Below are positions 43,005 to 51,340 of a stretch of DNA of 64,000 bases, one piece after another. Every line of letters starts with the position of its first letter. Position 1 is the first letter of the stretch. The position numbers and the translations under genes are program-made. The stretch covers positions 1 through 64,000 of the forward strand of contig CAYSWB010000005.1 of NCBI GenBank assembly GCA_964434575.1, in the 5' to 3' direction. The notes below the pieces were generated by a model. It did no database searches. It saw nothing but the letters and a program-made list of their open reading frames with translations, and was not told the DNA's origin. Source of the DNA: DAORHV01 sp964434575. GTDB taxonomy: Bacteria > Patescibacteriota > Gracilibacteria > Peribacterales > Peribacteraceae.

Positions 43005-44266
43005 CAGTGCACGTCGGCTAGCGGCAGCGAGAACACCGGCTTGGTGCCCGTCTTCACGCCCATGGCCGCCGCACGGGTGAGGGCATTGCGGCCGAAGCGC
43101 TCGTGGACTTCATCCAGCGCCTGCTGCAGTTTTTCGTCGCGCTCGCCGGCGCGCGGATCATCGAACAGCGAATATTGCAGCGCTCCCGCCGCCGCCAGGT
43201 CATGCAGTCCCAGGCTTACCTGATTGTAGGCTTTGGAGGCATCGAACGCGGCGTCCAGGCATCGCAACGCCTCGGTCAGGACGCCGGCTTCGGTGGAGGC
43301 CGGCTGAGGGAGGCGTTTGCACAGGCCGCTCCTGTAAAACTGCCGGTCGCGCAGCCATACGCACACGATGCCGCATGCCAGTCCCTGACGTCGCATCTTC
43401 AGCACGGCGTATTCCAAGTGGCGCATCATGTGCGCCTGCAATACGGCCTTGTCGCGCGTGGCCTTGAACGTCCGGCAGCGTGAAATCGACTTGGGCGGCG
43501 CGGCCGCATGCACCATTTCGTACACGCGTTCACCCGAGAGTTCGCGCTGGAGCTCCAATCCGGTACGACCGCACACCTCCTTCACCAGCGCCGCGTCGGC
43601 ATGGACGAAATCCCACGCCGTTTTCCAGCCGTACAGGTCCGCGTGCGCCGTGCGCTTTCGCCCGATGCCGGGCACCGCCGCGGCCGGACGGTCCTGCAAG
43701 AATGCCTTCAGGTCGCCTGCGGAGAGCGTCGTCACGCCCGCAGGTTTGCGGTACTCGCTGGCCATCTTGGCCAGTGTCTTGCTGGGCGCGACGCCCACCG
43801 AGACCGACAGCGCGGTCTTGCGCAGCACGCCGGCCTGGATGTCCTTCGCCCAGCGGCTGACATCTTTCGGGGCGCCGCCCTGCATGGTGGCCAGGTCCAG
43901 GAACCATTCGTCGATGGACATCTGTTCGACGATGGGACATTCGTTCTCGAAGATCTCTTTCATCTGTGACGAAGCCAGTCCGGTCTCGGCGAAGTCCGAC
44001 GCCATCTCCACGGCGCCGGGGCACAGTTTGCGCGCTTCGAACAGCGGCATGCCGGTCTTTATGCCCTTCGCCTTGGCTTCGTAGGTGGCCGCGATGACGC
44101 AGCCGCCGCCCATGCCGATGGCGAGCAGGGGCTTGCCGCGCAAATGAGGGTTTTTGCGCACCAGCACCGACGCGAAGAAGGCGTCGGCATCGATGTGGGC
44201 GATCGCGGAAGACACGTCAGGGCCGTCCGCGGCGCCGCGGCCGCTGAAGAGCTTGATGAGACCCAT
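43004..44266 (-). CDS. dinB: Y-family DNA polymerase (DinB/UmuC-like)
   Basis: Error-prone translesion polymerase, 420 aa. Palm motifs: AHIDADAFFASV (D26 metal ligand), ATYEAKAKGIKTGMPLFEA, MSIDEWFLDL with catalytic D119/E120, and SVSVGVAPSKTLAKMASEYRKP. A helix-hairpin-helix thumb (AAAVPGIGRKRTA) and little-finger domain follow. The N-terminal ~20 residues are an extra, poorly conserved extension. It lies 14 bp downstream of lexA on the same strand, so SOS induction should control it. No clamp-binding motif is obvious at the very C-terminus, though LQYSLFDD (around residue 365) fits a beta-clamp motif. Confidence 0.93.
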   Translation of the reverse strand: MGLIKLFSGRGAADGPDVSSAIAHIDADAFFASVLVRKNPHLRGKPLLAIGMGGGCVIAATYEAKAKGIKTGMPLFEARKLCPGAVEMASDFAETGLASSQMKEIFENECPIVEQMSIDEWFLDLATMQGGAPKDVSRWAKDIQAGVLRKTALSVSVGVAPSKTLAKMASEYRKPAGVTTLSAGDLKAFLQDRPAAAVPGIGRKRTAHADLYGWKTAWDFVHADAALVKEVCGRTGLELQRELSGERVYEMVHAAAPPKSISRCRTFKATRDKAVLQAHMMRHLEYAVLKMRRQGLACGIVCVWLRDRQFYRSGLCKRLPQPASTEAGVLTEALRCLDAAFDASKAYNQVSLGLHDLAAAGALQYSLFDDPRAGERDEKLQQALDEVHERFGRNALTRAAAMGVKTGTKPVFSLPLADVH

Positions 44267-44280
44267 GATGGGAAGCCGGT

Positions 44281-44889
44281 TTAGTAGCGCCGGATCACGC
44301 CCATGACCACGCCGGCGACCTGCAGCTCCTCCAGCGCGTGGAGATCCGGATAATCCGGGTTTTCAGCCTGCAGGTAGAACTTGCCTTTGTCTTTCTTCAG
44401 GCGCTTGAGCGTGAATTCGCCGTCCAAGATGCCCACCACGATGTCGCCGACTTTCGGCGCCTTCGAGCGGTCCACCACCACCAGGTCGCCCTCGTGGATG
44501 CCGGCGTTGATCATGCTGTCTCCCTTCACGCGCAGCAGGAACGTGGATGCGCGGTCTTTGATGAGGTATCCCTCCAGCGAGATTTGCTCCTGCGCGTGTT
44601 CTTCCACCGGCGCGGCGAAACCGGCCGCGATGGGGCCGAACAGCGGCAGCACCATGGCCACCGGCGCGTCGTCGTTCTGATTGGCTCCGGCAATGATCTT
44701 GATGCGTCCGCGCGGGTCTTTCTCGATGTGCCGCTCGGCGGCCAGCGTGTTGATGACCTTGGCGATGGAGTTCTTGCTGCGCACGCCGAACGCGATGGCC
44801 AGGTCGGCCAGCGACGGGGAGTAGCCGCGCTTGCTCTGGAACTCTGTGATGTAGTTCAGGACGGTGCGCTGGTGCGGAGTGAGAGCCAT
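44281..44889 (-). CDS. lexA: SOS repressor LexA
   Basis: RecA-stimulated self-cleaving repressor of DNA-damage genes, 202 aa. N-terminal winged helix (~1-65, YSPSLADLAIAFGVRSKNSIAKVINTLA). Cleavage site A89-G90 (GPIAAGFAAP), catalytic Ser125 (KGDSMINAGIHEGD) and Lys162 (GEFTLKRL) are all present. ATG 44889 gives the standard N-terminus. Its promoter (44924-44952) contains a LexA-like box in the spacer, so it is autoregulated; dinB is cotranscribed. Confidence 0.95.
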   Translation of the reverse strand: MALTPHQRTVLNYITEFQSKRGYSPSLADLAIAFGVRSKNSIAKVINTLAAERHIEKDPRGRIKIIAGANQNDDAPVAMVLPLFGPIAAGFAAPVEEHAQEQISLEGYLIKDRASTFLLRVKGDSMINAGIHEGDLVVVDRSKAPKVGDIVVGILDGEFTLKRLKKDKGKFYLQAENPDYPDLHALEELQVAGVVMGVIRRY

Positions 44890-44923
44890 GGTGAGTGAAG
44901 GTGAAGCGGGACGAACGTACACC

Positions 44924-44952
44924 AAGATAGGTGAACGATTGTCCACTGTCAA
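44924..44952 (-). promoter_or_regulatory. lexA-dinB promoter with LexA operator
   Basis: Minus strand: -35 TTGACA (44952-44947), 17-bp spacer, -10 TATCTT (44929-44924). GTGAACGATTGTCCAC (44931-44946) fills the spacer exactly and differs by one base from the element upstream of rmuC. It fits GAAC-N4-GTTC with one mismatch. Confidence 0.8.
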
Positions 44953-44971
44953 CAATATTCCCGGATCATCC

Positions 44972-46231
44972 CTACGGCAGCAGGTGGCTGACCACCATGA
45001 ACAGCCAGACGCACAGCAGCGGCGGAGCGGTTCGCCATCCGCGCCAGAACGCCGGTGCGCAGAGGCTGGCGTACGCGTAGGAGAGGGCCCAGAGCACGGG
45101 CATGACGTAGGCGAATTTTTCAGGATGGTACTGCGATGCCGGATACGCGTAGATGTACGCGATCAATGCAGCGCACTGTACCGCGGCGAACGGCAGGAAG
45201 ATGTTCCCCAGCCGGTGCCAGCGCTTGCGCACGTCCGCCGCGGCAAACAATGCCGCCAGGCATCCCAAAGCCAGGAGATGCAGACCGTACCGCAGCAGGA
45301 TGCGGCGCGGTTTCATGCCCACGCCGTCAGCCGCCCATAACTGATGCCACGTTTCGTAGAGTGACGGGGCTTTCTGCAACGCTCCAGATGCCGTCAGCAG
45401 GTCGCGTCCGTGCTCGAACGTGAGCATTTCCAGGAAGAACTCGGCACGGTCGCGGTCGCGTTCCCGCCGCGCTTCTTCCAGGCGTTCGGGAAGCTCCCAT
45501 GTCTCGTTGGACGGCAGCAAGGTGCCTTCGGCCGTGTAGTAGCGGGCGTAGTAGTAGGGGAATGCCGCCGCCAGGGCCACGCCCACGGAGCACAGGCAGA
45601 GCGTCCAGCCGCGTTTATCGCCGGGAGTCAGGGCGTGGATGACCAACAACGGCAGCGCGAGTGTGAGCAGGCCGCTGAACTTGGTCATGAGGCCGGCGAA
45701 GAGCACGCACGCGAGCGCCGCCGCCCATGCGCCGCGCCTCCGTTTCGCAAGCACCAGCGACACCGAGCAATACAGCGCCGCCGAAGCCAGCGCCCAGACG
45801 ATGCCGTCCAGCGACAGCGCGCGGGACAGCACGATGGCTACCGATGCGGAATAGCAGAGGTAGAGCAACAGGATGCCGAGCGGATGGCGCAGGATTTCCA
45901 GCCGCTTCAGCGAGCCACGCAGCAGCAGGAATCCCGCCAGCGATGCAAGCCACGAGGTCAGCTGGATGGCGTGGACGGCATGCAGTCCGGCGGCGGCGAA
46001 CGCCTTGGCGATCCAGAACCCCAGCGGCGGATGGTACGCGTGGAAGTGGCCGCGCAGCTCCGGCAGCAGATTGTGCCATCCGTACACCCGGACCATTTCG
46101 AGATGCGATTGGGCGTCGTAGCCGGTGACTTCGCCCCAGTGCTTGATCAGGGCCGCGGCGTGCACGAGCACGAACGTCGCCAAAAAGAAGCGCTCGACGT
46201 GCTTCCAGGACGGGGCGGGGATGCGGGGCAT
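44972..46231 (-). CDS. GT-C family (ArnT/PMT-like) membrane glycosyltransferase
   Basis: 419 aa with about ten membrane helices. The first loop carries GYDAQSHLEMVRVY and then HAYHPPLGFWIAKAF. These acidic and HPP motifs are where GT39/GT83 enzymes hold the catalytic Asp and bind a polyprenyl-phosphate sugar. Likely transfers a sugar from a lipid carrier outside the membrane. Four bases separate its ATG from the upstream gene's stop at 46236. It ends just before the lexA promoter. Acceptor unknown. Confidence 0.8.
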   Translation of the reverse strand: MPRIPAPSWKHVERFFLATFVLVHAAALIKHWGEVTGYDAQSHLEMVRVYGWHNLLPELRGHFHAYHPPLGFWIAKAFAAAGLHAVHAIQLTSWLASLAGFLLLRGSLKRLEILRHPLGILLLYLCYSASVAIVLSRALSLDGIVWALASAALYCSVSLVLAKRRRGAWAAALACVLFAGLMTKFSGLLTLALPLLVIHALTPGDKRGWTLCLCSVGVALAAAFPYYYARYYTAEGTLLPSNETWELPERLEEARRERDRDRAEFFLEMLTFEHGRDLLTASGALQKAPSLYETWHQLWAADGVGMKPRRILLRYGLHLLALGCLAALFAAADVRKRWHRLGNIFLPFAAVQCAALIAYIYAYPASQYHPEKFAYVMPVLWALSYAYASLCAPAFWRGWRTAPPLLCVWLFMVVSHLLP

Positions 46232-46235
46232 GGCG

Positions 46236-47138
46236 TCAGCCGATGGCGTCCAGATCGCGCTGCTTGTTCATCTCGATGAAGGTGATCGTCCACACCGTCT
46301 GGCGGAAGACGTTCAGGTAGGTCAGTCCGTAGGCGAGCACGAAGACCAGGATGGTGCCGATGATGCCGATGATCGTCCAAGCCACGCTGGGGGCCAGGAA
46401 CCACGTGAGCACCGTGCCGAGGCCGAACAGGATGCTCGGCAGAAGGATGATGACCACGGCATTCATCACGACGCGGATGCCGATCACCCACATGAGGGCG
46501 AACAGGAATACCACGTGGCCGATGTAGCTGACGGTGAGCTTGATGCTGCGGCCGGCGGCCTCGAACACGCCAAGCTTCTGGATCACCACGCCTTCCTCGG
46601 CAAAGCTGGCGAAGAAGCGCAGGATACTGGAGATGATCCACAGGATGATCGCGACGATCAGCAGTCCCCATTTCAGCCCTTCGGTGTAGCGCAGGATGAG
46701 CGACGACGCGGTGATGAAGATGCTCACGCCCGAGAACACGAAGATTTCGTGCAGCGTGAGGATGGGGAAGTAGTTGTACAGGCCCAGGATGAAACCGCCT
46801 TCGACTTTTTCTTTCTTGTACGCCTTCGCAGCCAAGCCGATGATGGCGCCGTCGCCCAAGCTGGGCACGAACAATTCGATCAGGAGCAGCAACAGGAACA
46901 GCACCAGCACCGTGATGAACAGCCACATCGGCGCGTGCTCGTAGAGGATGATCCAGTCATCGAGCAGGCCGACCTCGTGGCCGGTGACGTACGAGTACAG
47001 GAAGTACAGCTGGTAGCTCAGCAGCTTCAAGTCCAGCAGCAGGGCGAAGATTGTGCGGAAGAAGCCCCATGCACGCAGTTGCCGTTCGGTGGTGGTGATC
47101 CGCCAGGCCTCGGCGATGATTTCGCGGGGAGCGAGCAT
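46236..47138 (-). CDS. Six-to-seven-helix membrane protein, unknown
   Basis: 300 aa, integral membrane. Opens with a soluble helical MLAPREIIAEAWRITTTERQLRAWGFFR, then helices such as MWLFITVLVLFLLLLLIELF, LLIVAIILWIISSILRFF, VVFLFALMWVIGIRVV and TIIGIIGTILVFVLAYG. The pattern resembles the DUF4013/DUF7544 or glycerophosphodiester phosphodiesterase membrane-domain group. No catalytic residue is evident. Central gene of a likely three-gene envelope operon (LCP protein, this gene, GT-C). Confidence 0.7.
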   Translation of the reverse strand: MLAPREIIAEAWRITTTERQLRAWGFFRTIFALLLDLKLLSYQLYFLYSYVTGHEVGLLDDWIILYEHAPMWLFITVLVLFLLLLLIELFVPSLGDGAIIGLAAKAYKKEKVEGGFILGLYNYFPILTLHEIFVFSGVSIFITASSLILRYTEGLKWGLLIVAIILWIISSILRFFASFAEEGVVIQKLGVFEAAGRSIKLTVSYIGHVVFLFALMWVIGIRVVMNAVVIILLPSILFGLGTVLTWFLAPSVAWTIIGIIGTILVFVLAYGLTYLNVFRQTVWTITFIEMNKQRDLDAIG

Positions 47139-47145
47139 CGGGCGG

Positions 47146-48756
47146 TTACGGGACGGAAACCAAGTCTTGCAGGGGTTGGTAGGTGTAATTGTCGGTGAGC
47201 ACGATGGCGATGTCGCTGCCGTCGGCCAGCGCGTCCGTGTCGGGGCTTTCCAGCATCGGGATCTGTAGGAGTGCCGACAGGTATGCTGCCGCCTTCTTGG
47301 CGCGCTCGGCCTTGGCGGCGGCGTCCTTGAGCATCAGGTTGTCGGCGGAGGACGTGCCGGACGCCGTGGGAGCCGCACGCACCACGATGTACGACGCCGC
47401 CTGCTTGGGCTCCGCGTCACGGGGGTAGTTCTTGGTCTCGGTCACGTTGAACATATAGCGGTACAGCTCGCCGCCCAGCTTGCGGGCCGCACCTTCCTTG
47501 GCGTCGGCGTTCAGCACCGCGATGCTCGGCGGGTCCATGAACAGTTCGCGGTGGCCGACGTACACTTCCGTCAGCACTTTCAGCTGTTTCCAGGTGAGTG
47601 GGAACGGGGGAATGGAGACCGGCAACAGCACCGAAGCGCCGTCGAACTCCTCGCGTGGAGGCGCATAGAGGAAGCCGCCCGGCTCGATGAGCGATCCGTA
47701 GAGGCCGTTCTGGTCGTGCAATTGCAGGCTGGTGATCTTGCCGCCGTCCACTCCCTTGCCCAGCGATGCCAGGCCCAGAAGCTCGCGGCTGGAGAGCGTG
47801 GAGCGGAAGTTCGTCGAGATGATGCCGAACAATTCGGTCATCTTCCCCACGTTGCCGATGACGCCGCTCTCACGGACTTTGGCCAACCCGGCCGACAGGA
47901 TTTGCTGCTGGCGGGCCGAACGTGAGAAGTCGCTGGTGGAGTGGCGGCTGCGGGCGTACTTGAGGGCGGTGGTTCCGTCCATGTGCTGCGGTCCGGCCGA
48001 GATCGAGAACGTTTCGTACGTGTAGTTGGGGCCCGGGTACTCCGTGTCCACGATGTCCTGCGGCACGACCACGTCGATGCCGCCGATGGCATCCACCGCC
48101 TGCACGAACCCGTCGAAGTTGATCTTCATCACGCCGTGCACAGGCAGGTCCATCAGCGTGCCGATCTCCACGCCGAGCTGCTTGAGCGCGTCGCTTTCGG
48201 CCTGACTGCGTTCGGTGCCCTGGGCCACGAGATAATTCTTGTAGTTGCGGTACAGGCTGTTGATGCGGCCGTCGCCCATTTTCTCGGTCTTGATCAGCCA
48301 CAGGTCGCGCGGCAGCGACAGGAGTACCACGCCCTGCTTGCCCTTGGCGTCGATGCTGGCGAGCATGATGGTATCGGTGAGATCCACGCCTTCGTGCAAG
48401 CTGCCGCCTTCGCCGAGCAGCAGCAGGTTGGTAAATCCGCGTTCGTCGGTGGGAAGCTCCACGCCGGCGACCGAAACGAGGCTCTCGAGCGAAAATACTT
48501 TCATGGCCAGCAGCACGCGCATGGTGCCGATGATCAGCAGTCCGGCAAAGAGCACGGCGATGAGCACCGCCAGGGCCTTCTTCAACACGCCGACGTGGTT
48601 TTCGTGTTCCTCCTTCTCGATGTCATGCTTGCGGCGCAACAACGCGTAGACGTTTTCCAAGGGCTTGAGGACGTTGCTGGCGACGGTGAGCGCCCGCTTC
48701 GCGAATGAGGGAGTGTTTTTCCGATCATCGCGAATGGGCCGAATACTGAAAGACAT
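47146..48756 (-). CDS. LytR-CpsA-Psr (LCP) family protein with LytR_C domain
   Basis: Phosphotransferase family attaching lipid-linked glycopolymers to peptidoglycan or surface proteins. 536 aa: cytoplasmic N-terminus (~1-70), one membrane helix (VLKKALAVLIAVLFAGLLII), LCP domain ~115-350 (DTIMLASIDAK, VVLLSLPRDLWL, DAIGGIDVVVP, YARSRHSTSDFSRSARQQ with catalytic arginines), then a C-terminal LytR_C-like domain (SIAVLNADAKEGAARKLGGEL). TAGAAT (48769-48764) lies 7 bases before ATG 48756. Downstream genes encode membrane and GT-C proteins, consistent with cell-wall glycopolymer assembly. Confidence 0.93.
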   Translation of the reverse strand: MSFSIRPIRDDRKNTPSFAKRALTVASNVLKPLENVYALLRRKHDIEKEEHENHVGVLKKALAVLIAVLFAGLLIIGTMRVLLAMKVFSLESLVSVAGVELPTDERGFTNLLLLGEGGSLHEGVDLTDTIMLASIDAKGKQGVVLLSLPRDLWLIKTEKMGDGRINSLYRNYKNYLVAQGTERSQAESDALKQLGVEIGTLMDLPVHGVMKINFDGFVQAVDAIGGIDVVVPQDIVDTEYPGPNYTYETFSISAGPQHMDGTTALKYARSRHSTSDFSRSARQQQILSAGLAKVRESGVIGNVGKMTELFGIISTNFRSTLSSRELLGLASLGKGVDGGKITSLQLHDQNGLYGSLIEPGGFLYAPPREEFDGASVLLPVSIPPFPLTWKQLKVLTEVYVGHRELFMDPPSIAVLNADAKEGAARKLGGELYRYMFNVTETKNYPRDAEPKQAASYIVVRAAPTASGTSSADNLMLKDAAAKAERAKKAAAYLSALLQIPMLESPDTDALADGSDIAIVLTDNYTYQPLQDLVSVP

Positions 48757-48891
48757 CGTGCGGATTCTACAGCAAGAAACGGCGTCGGTCACGCGCCGCA
48801 GGCACGAACGTTCACCTCTGTTTATACGCTGCTCCAAGCCCAAAAACACCACTCCGCGTTTCGGGGCTCCATGATTGTTTTTCCACCACGC

Positions 48892-48914
48892 AAAAGGGGC
48901 CTTTCGGCCCCTCT
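48892..48914 (-). terminator. Terminator of the zinc-ribbon gene
   Basis: GGGGCC and GGCCCC arms (48896-48901, 48906-48911) around TTTC, with a T-run on the minus strand. Confidence 0.85.
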
Positions 48915-48935
48915 TGGTTTATGGTCAATGTTCGC

Positions 48936-49238
48936 TTACGCGGCCATGTCCATCGGCGCTCCGGCCTTGTCGGCCTTGAAGCAGTTCAGACACAGGACCG
49001 GGCGTCCGCCTTCGGACTCCGGGCGCGGCTTGAACGGAACCTCGCACTGGGCGCCGCACTTGGCGCACACGGCGGGGTACATCTGCCGGTTCGTCATGCG
49101 CTCGTTCTTGCGCTTGTTGCGGCAGTCCTTGCAGCGCTGGGGAGCAGCGAGACCGCGCTCCTGGTAGAAAGCCTGCTCACCCTCGGAGAAGGTGAAAGCG
49201 GCACCGCAGTCGCGGCAGGTGATCTGTTGATCAGCCAT
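48936..49238 (-). CDS. Small zinc-ribbon protein (zf-trcl-like)
   Basis: 100 aa. Two zinc-ribbon-like modules: ITCRDCGAAFTFSEGEQAFY with PQRCKDCRNKRK, and AVCAKCGAQCEVPFKPR with RPVLCLNCFKAD. The first half is the probable-zinc-binding zf-trcl pattern common in Patescibacteria and Chloroflexi. Likely nucleic-acid or ribosome associated; function not known. ATG 49238 is chosen (MADQQITCRDCG); the upstream frame extends into the promoter. A palindrome overlaps its -10, so it is probably repressed by an unknown regulator. Confidence 0.85.
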   Translation of the reverse strand: MADQQITCRDCGAAFTFSEGEQAFYQERGLAAPQRCKDCRNKRKNERMTNRQMYPAVCAKCGAQCEVPFKPRPESEGGRPVLCLNCFKADKAGAPMDMAA

Positions 49239-49329
49239 GATAGAAAAAAAGAAAAAGAGAGTAATGATGCACGTTCCTTCTTTTCTAGTTCTGGCTAGTC
49301 GCGAGATACTGATACGAAGGCGTTTGCAG

Positions 49330-49361
49330 GTACAGTGTACTGTACATTCGCGCTTTTGCAA
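49330..49361 (-). promoter_or_regulatory. Promoter and palindromic operator of the zinc-ribbon gene
   Basis: Minus strand: -35 TTGCAA (49361-49356), 16-bp spacer, -10 TACACT (49339-49334). GTACAGT (49330-49336) and ACTGTAC (49339-49345) form a perfect inverted repeat over the -10. Leader to ATG 49238 is about 90 nt. Confidence 0.65.
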
Positions 49362-49432
49362 GTTGTTTTAGAACTTCATTGTTACCTCCGTAAACAATGA
49401 ATGAGGCTTTCCGTAGCTTCTGTAGGGGCTTT

Positions 49433-49843
49433 TCAGCTGATCCAGATGCCCAGCATCGTCACCACGGCGCCGAAAACGATGCCGCACAGCACTTCCAGCA
49501 GCGAGTGCCCCAGGCGCTCGGACAGGTGCTGCCAGTGCTGCAGACGGTTCAGGACCTTGGCCTGCTCGCCGATGGCCCGGCGTGAGCTGGTGGCGTCGTA
49601 CCAGATGATGCAGGCGAATACGAACGCGATGGCGAATTCGATGGAATGCAGCCCCGACTTCTTGGCGACCACGATCACCAGCGACGTGACGAACGCCGAA
49701 TGGCTGCTGGGCATGCCGCCCGAACGGAAGATGCCGGCGTGCCAGGCTCCCGTGCGCATGCCTTCCACGGTCATCTTCACGATTTCCGACAACAGCGCGA
49801 CGACCAGCGGGATCAGGAACGGGTAGGAGCGGAGGATGGTCAT
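49433..49843 (-). CDS. DUF212 / divergent PAP2 family membrane protein
   Basis: 136 aa, about four helices. GGMPSSHSAFVTSLVIVVA is the family hallmark, comparable to the SxSH motif of acid phosphatases; ATSSRRAIGEQAKVLNRL and LGHSLLEVLCGIVFGAVVT follow. Possible lipid-phosphate phosphatase, but the upstream KxxxxxxRP motif of true PAP2 enzymes is not evident. The gene stands alone on the minus strand downstream of rplL. Confidence 0.85.
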   Translation of the reverse strand: MTILRSYPFLIPLVVALLSEIVKMTVEGMRTGAWHAGIFRSGGMPSSHSAFVTSLVIVVAKKSGLHSIEFAIAFVFACIIWYDATSSRRAIGEQAKVLNRLQHWQHLSERLGHSLLEVLCGIVFGAVVTMLGIWIS

Positions 49844-49884
49844 GCGGGCATTGTCTGGGCTAGGGGCTGGAATTGCAACAGCAC

Positions 49885-49911
49885 AAAAAAACCCGGCGGT
49901 GAGGCCGGGTT
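49885..49911 (-). terminator. rplL terminator
   Basis: AACCCGGC (49890-49897) and GCCGGGTT (49904-49911), with seven T residues on the minus strand. Ends the rplJ-rplL transcript. Confidence 0.88.
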
Positions 49912-49935
49912 TTCGGAGTTCGTGGGGAGGGTCGA

Positions 49936-50340
49936 TTACTTCAGGTTGACCTTGCCGCCGGCGGCCTCGATCTTCTTCTTCATTTCCTGGGCGTCGGCCT
50001 TGGCCACACCCTTCTTCAGCATGGCCGGGGTCTTGTCGACCAGGTCCTTGGCCTCACCCAAACCGAGCTGGGTGATTTCGCGGACGACCTTGATGATGGC
50101 GATCTTCTGAGCGCCGGAGTCGGCCAGCTCGACGTCGAAGCTGGACTTCTCCTCGTCGGCGCCGGCTGCACCACCGCCAGCGGCGGGAGCGGCGGCCATG
50201 GCCACGGGAGCGGCGGCGGAGATACCGTAGGTCTTCTCCATGAATTTGACGACGTTGTTGAGCTGAATGACGTTCAGCTTCTCCAGCGCGTCGATGACAG
50301 CCTGTTCCTCTTTGGTGAGGGTGGTTGCTGCGTCAGACAT
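49936..50340 (-). CDS. rplL: 50S ribosomal protein L7/L12
   Basis: Stalk protein recruiting translation factors, 134 aa. N-terminal dimerisation helices (EEQAVIDALEKLNVIQLNNVV), an Ala/Gly-rich hinge (APVAMAAAPAAGGGAAGADE), and the C-terminal domain KSSFDVELADSGAQKIAIIK with REITQLGLGEAKDLVDKTP and the end GGKVNLK. Normal length. It follows rplJ by 33 bp. Confidence 0.97.
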   Translation of the reverse strand: MSDAATTLTKEEQAVIDALEKLNVIQLNNVVKFMEKTYGISAAAPVAMAAAPAAGGGAAGADEEKSSFDVELADSGAQKIAIIKVVREITQLGLGEAKDLVDKTPAMLKKGVAKADAQEMKKKIEAAGGKVNLK

Positions 50341-50373
50341 AAAAGGATGGGGAAAAAGAAATGAGATTCGGAA

Positions 50374-50991
50374 CTAAGCTGCGGGAGCAGCGGGCTCGGT
50401 TGCGGGTGCGGGAGCGGCCTCGGCAGCCGGGGCTGCGGGCGCGGCGGCCGGAGCCGGAGCGGCTTCGGCGGGCTTCTTCTTGGCGACCTCGGACAGGGCG
50501 CGGGCGAAGCTCGTGAGGGGACCGTTGCAGGCCGACACGAACTGCGTGAGCGGCGTGTTGACCATCGTGATGAAGATGCCGAGCAGCTGCTGGCGGCTGG
50601 GGATCTGGGCGAACTCCGAAGCTTCCGCGGTGGAGAGGAGCTTGCCGTCGAAGATGCCTCCGATCAGCTTCACCTTGTCGTTTTCCTTGGAGAACTTGAA
50701 CGCGATGCTGGCACCGGCGACCGGATCCTCGTTGGAGAAGATGCAGGCGACGGGGCCCGGCAGGGCGGAGTCGGCGATCTCGGGGGCGTTCAGCTCCTTG
50801 GCGGCCAGCTGGATGAGCGACTTCTTGGCGACCTTCATCTCGGCTTTGCCCTCGCGGAGCTTGCCGCGGAGCTTGCTGATGTCGGCGACCTTCAGGCCGA
50901 TGTAGTGCGCGAACATCACCGACTTGGCGGATTTCATTTTGTCCTTCAGCTCGGTGAGCTGGGCGGCCTTCTGATCACGGGTGAGAGCCAT
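50374..50991 (-). CDS. rplJ: 50S ribosomal protein L10 with Ala/Pro-rich tail
   Basis: Base of the L7/L12 stalk. 205 aa: conserved core ~1-160 (MALTRDQKAAQLTELKDKMK, FAHYIGLKVADISKLRGKLR, KSLIQLAAKELNAPE, GPVACIFSNEDPVAGA), then helix alpha-8 for L7/L12 binding (~135-155) and a ~45-residue Ala/Pro/Glu-rich tail that most L10 proteins lack. Behind a leader and attenuator at 51059-51204, so autoregulation by the L10-L12 complex is expected. Confidence 0.96.
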   Translation of the reverse strand: MALTRDQKAAQLTELKDKMKSAKSVMFAHYIGLKVADISKLRGKLREGKAEMKVAKKSLIQLAAKELNAPEIADSALPGPVACIFSNEDPVAGASIAFKFSKENDKVKLIGGIFDGKLLSTAEASEFAQIPSRQQLLGIFITMVNTPLTQFVSACNGPLTSFARALSEVAKKKPAEAAPAPAAAPAAPAAEAAPAPATEPAAPAA

Positions 50992-51058
50992 GGGAGGGTT
51001 GTAGGAGAGGGGAGGGACGGGCGCGGAAAAAGCACCCGCACTGCGCGGACGGGAGGCT

Positions 51059-51204
51059 AAAAAAAAGCTGGTTCCCGTTAACCGTCCGGGAGACCAGCGA
51101 GGAACACGGCACGATTCACCAAGCCGGGGCCGGGTGAGCGCTGCTGTACTCCTCGGGAGGATTTACGTTCGGCCTGGGGCCTAGTACCTCCGGTCTTCGG
51201 ACTT
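51059..51204 (-). promoter_or_regulatory. L10 leader RNA with terminal attenuator
   Basis: Minus-strand leader of about 145 nt. It contains AAGACCGGAGGTACTAGG and AATCCTCCCGAGGAGTAC, the paired arms of the conserved L10-leader kink-turn structure. It ends with a GC-rich hairpin (AGCTGGT near 51066-51072, ACCAGC at 51093-51098) and an eight-T tract, a plausible attenuator. Seven or so bases remain before the rplJ region begins at 51000-51058. Confidence 0.75.
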
Positions 51205-51210
51205 GCGCAC

Positions 51211-51239
51211 AGAGTACTCGGGAGGGGCGGGCGTGTCAA
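51211..51239 (-). promoter_or_regulatory. rplJ-rplL promoter
   Basis: TTGACA (51239-51234), 17-bp spacer, TACTCT (51216-51211). Consensus -35 with optimal spacing. Confidence 0.8.
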
Positions 51240-51340
51240 CACCATTTTCCGTCGGGGCTGTAAGGCGTTGGCGGTCATTTCGTCGTTTTTGGCGGCCTTT
51301 TTCTCGACGGAGGGCACGTGGCTGCTACACTACCGTGAAC

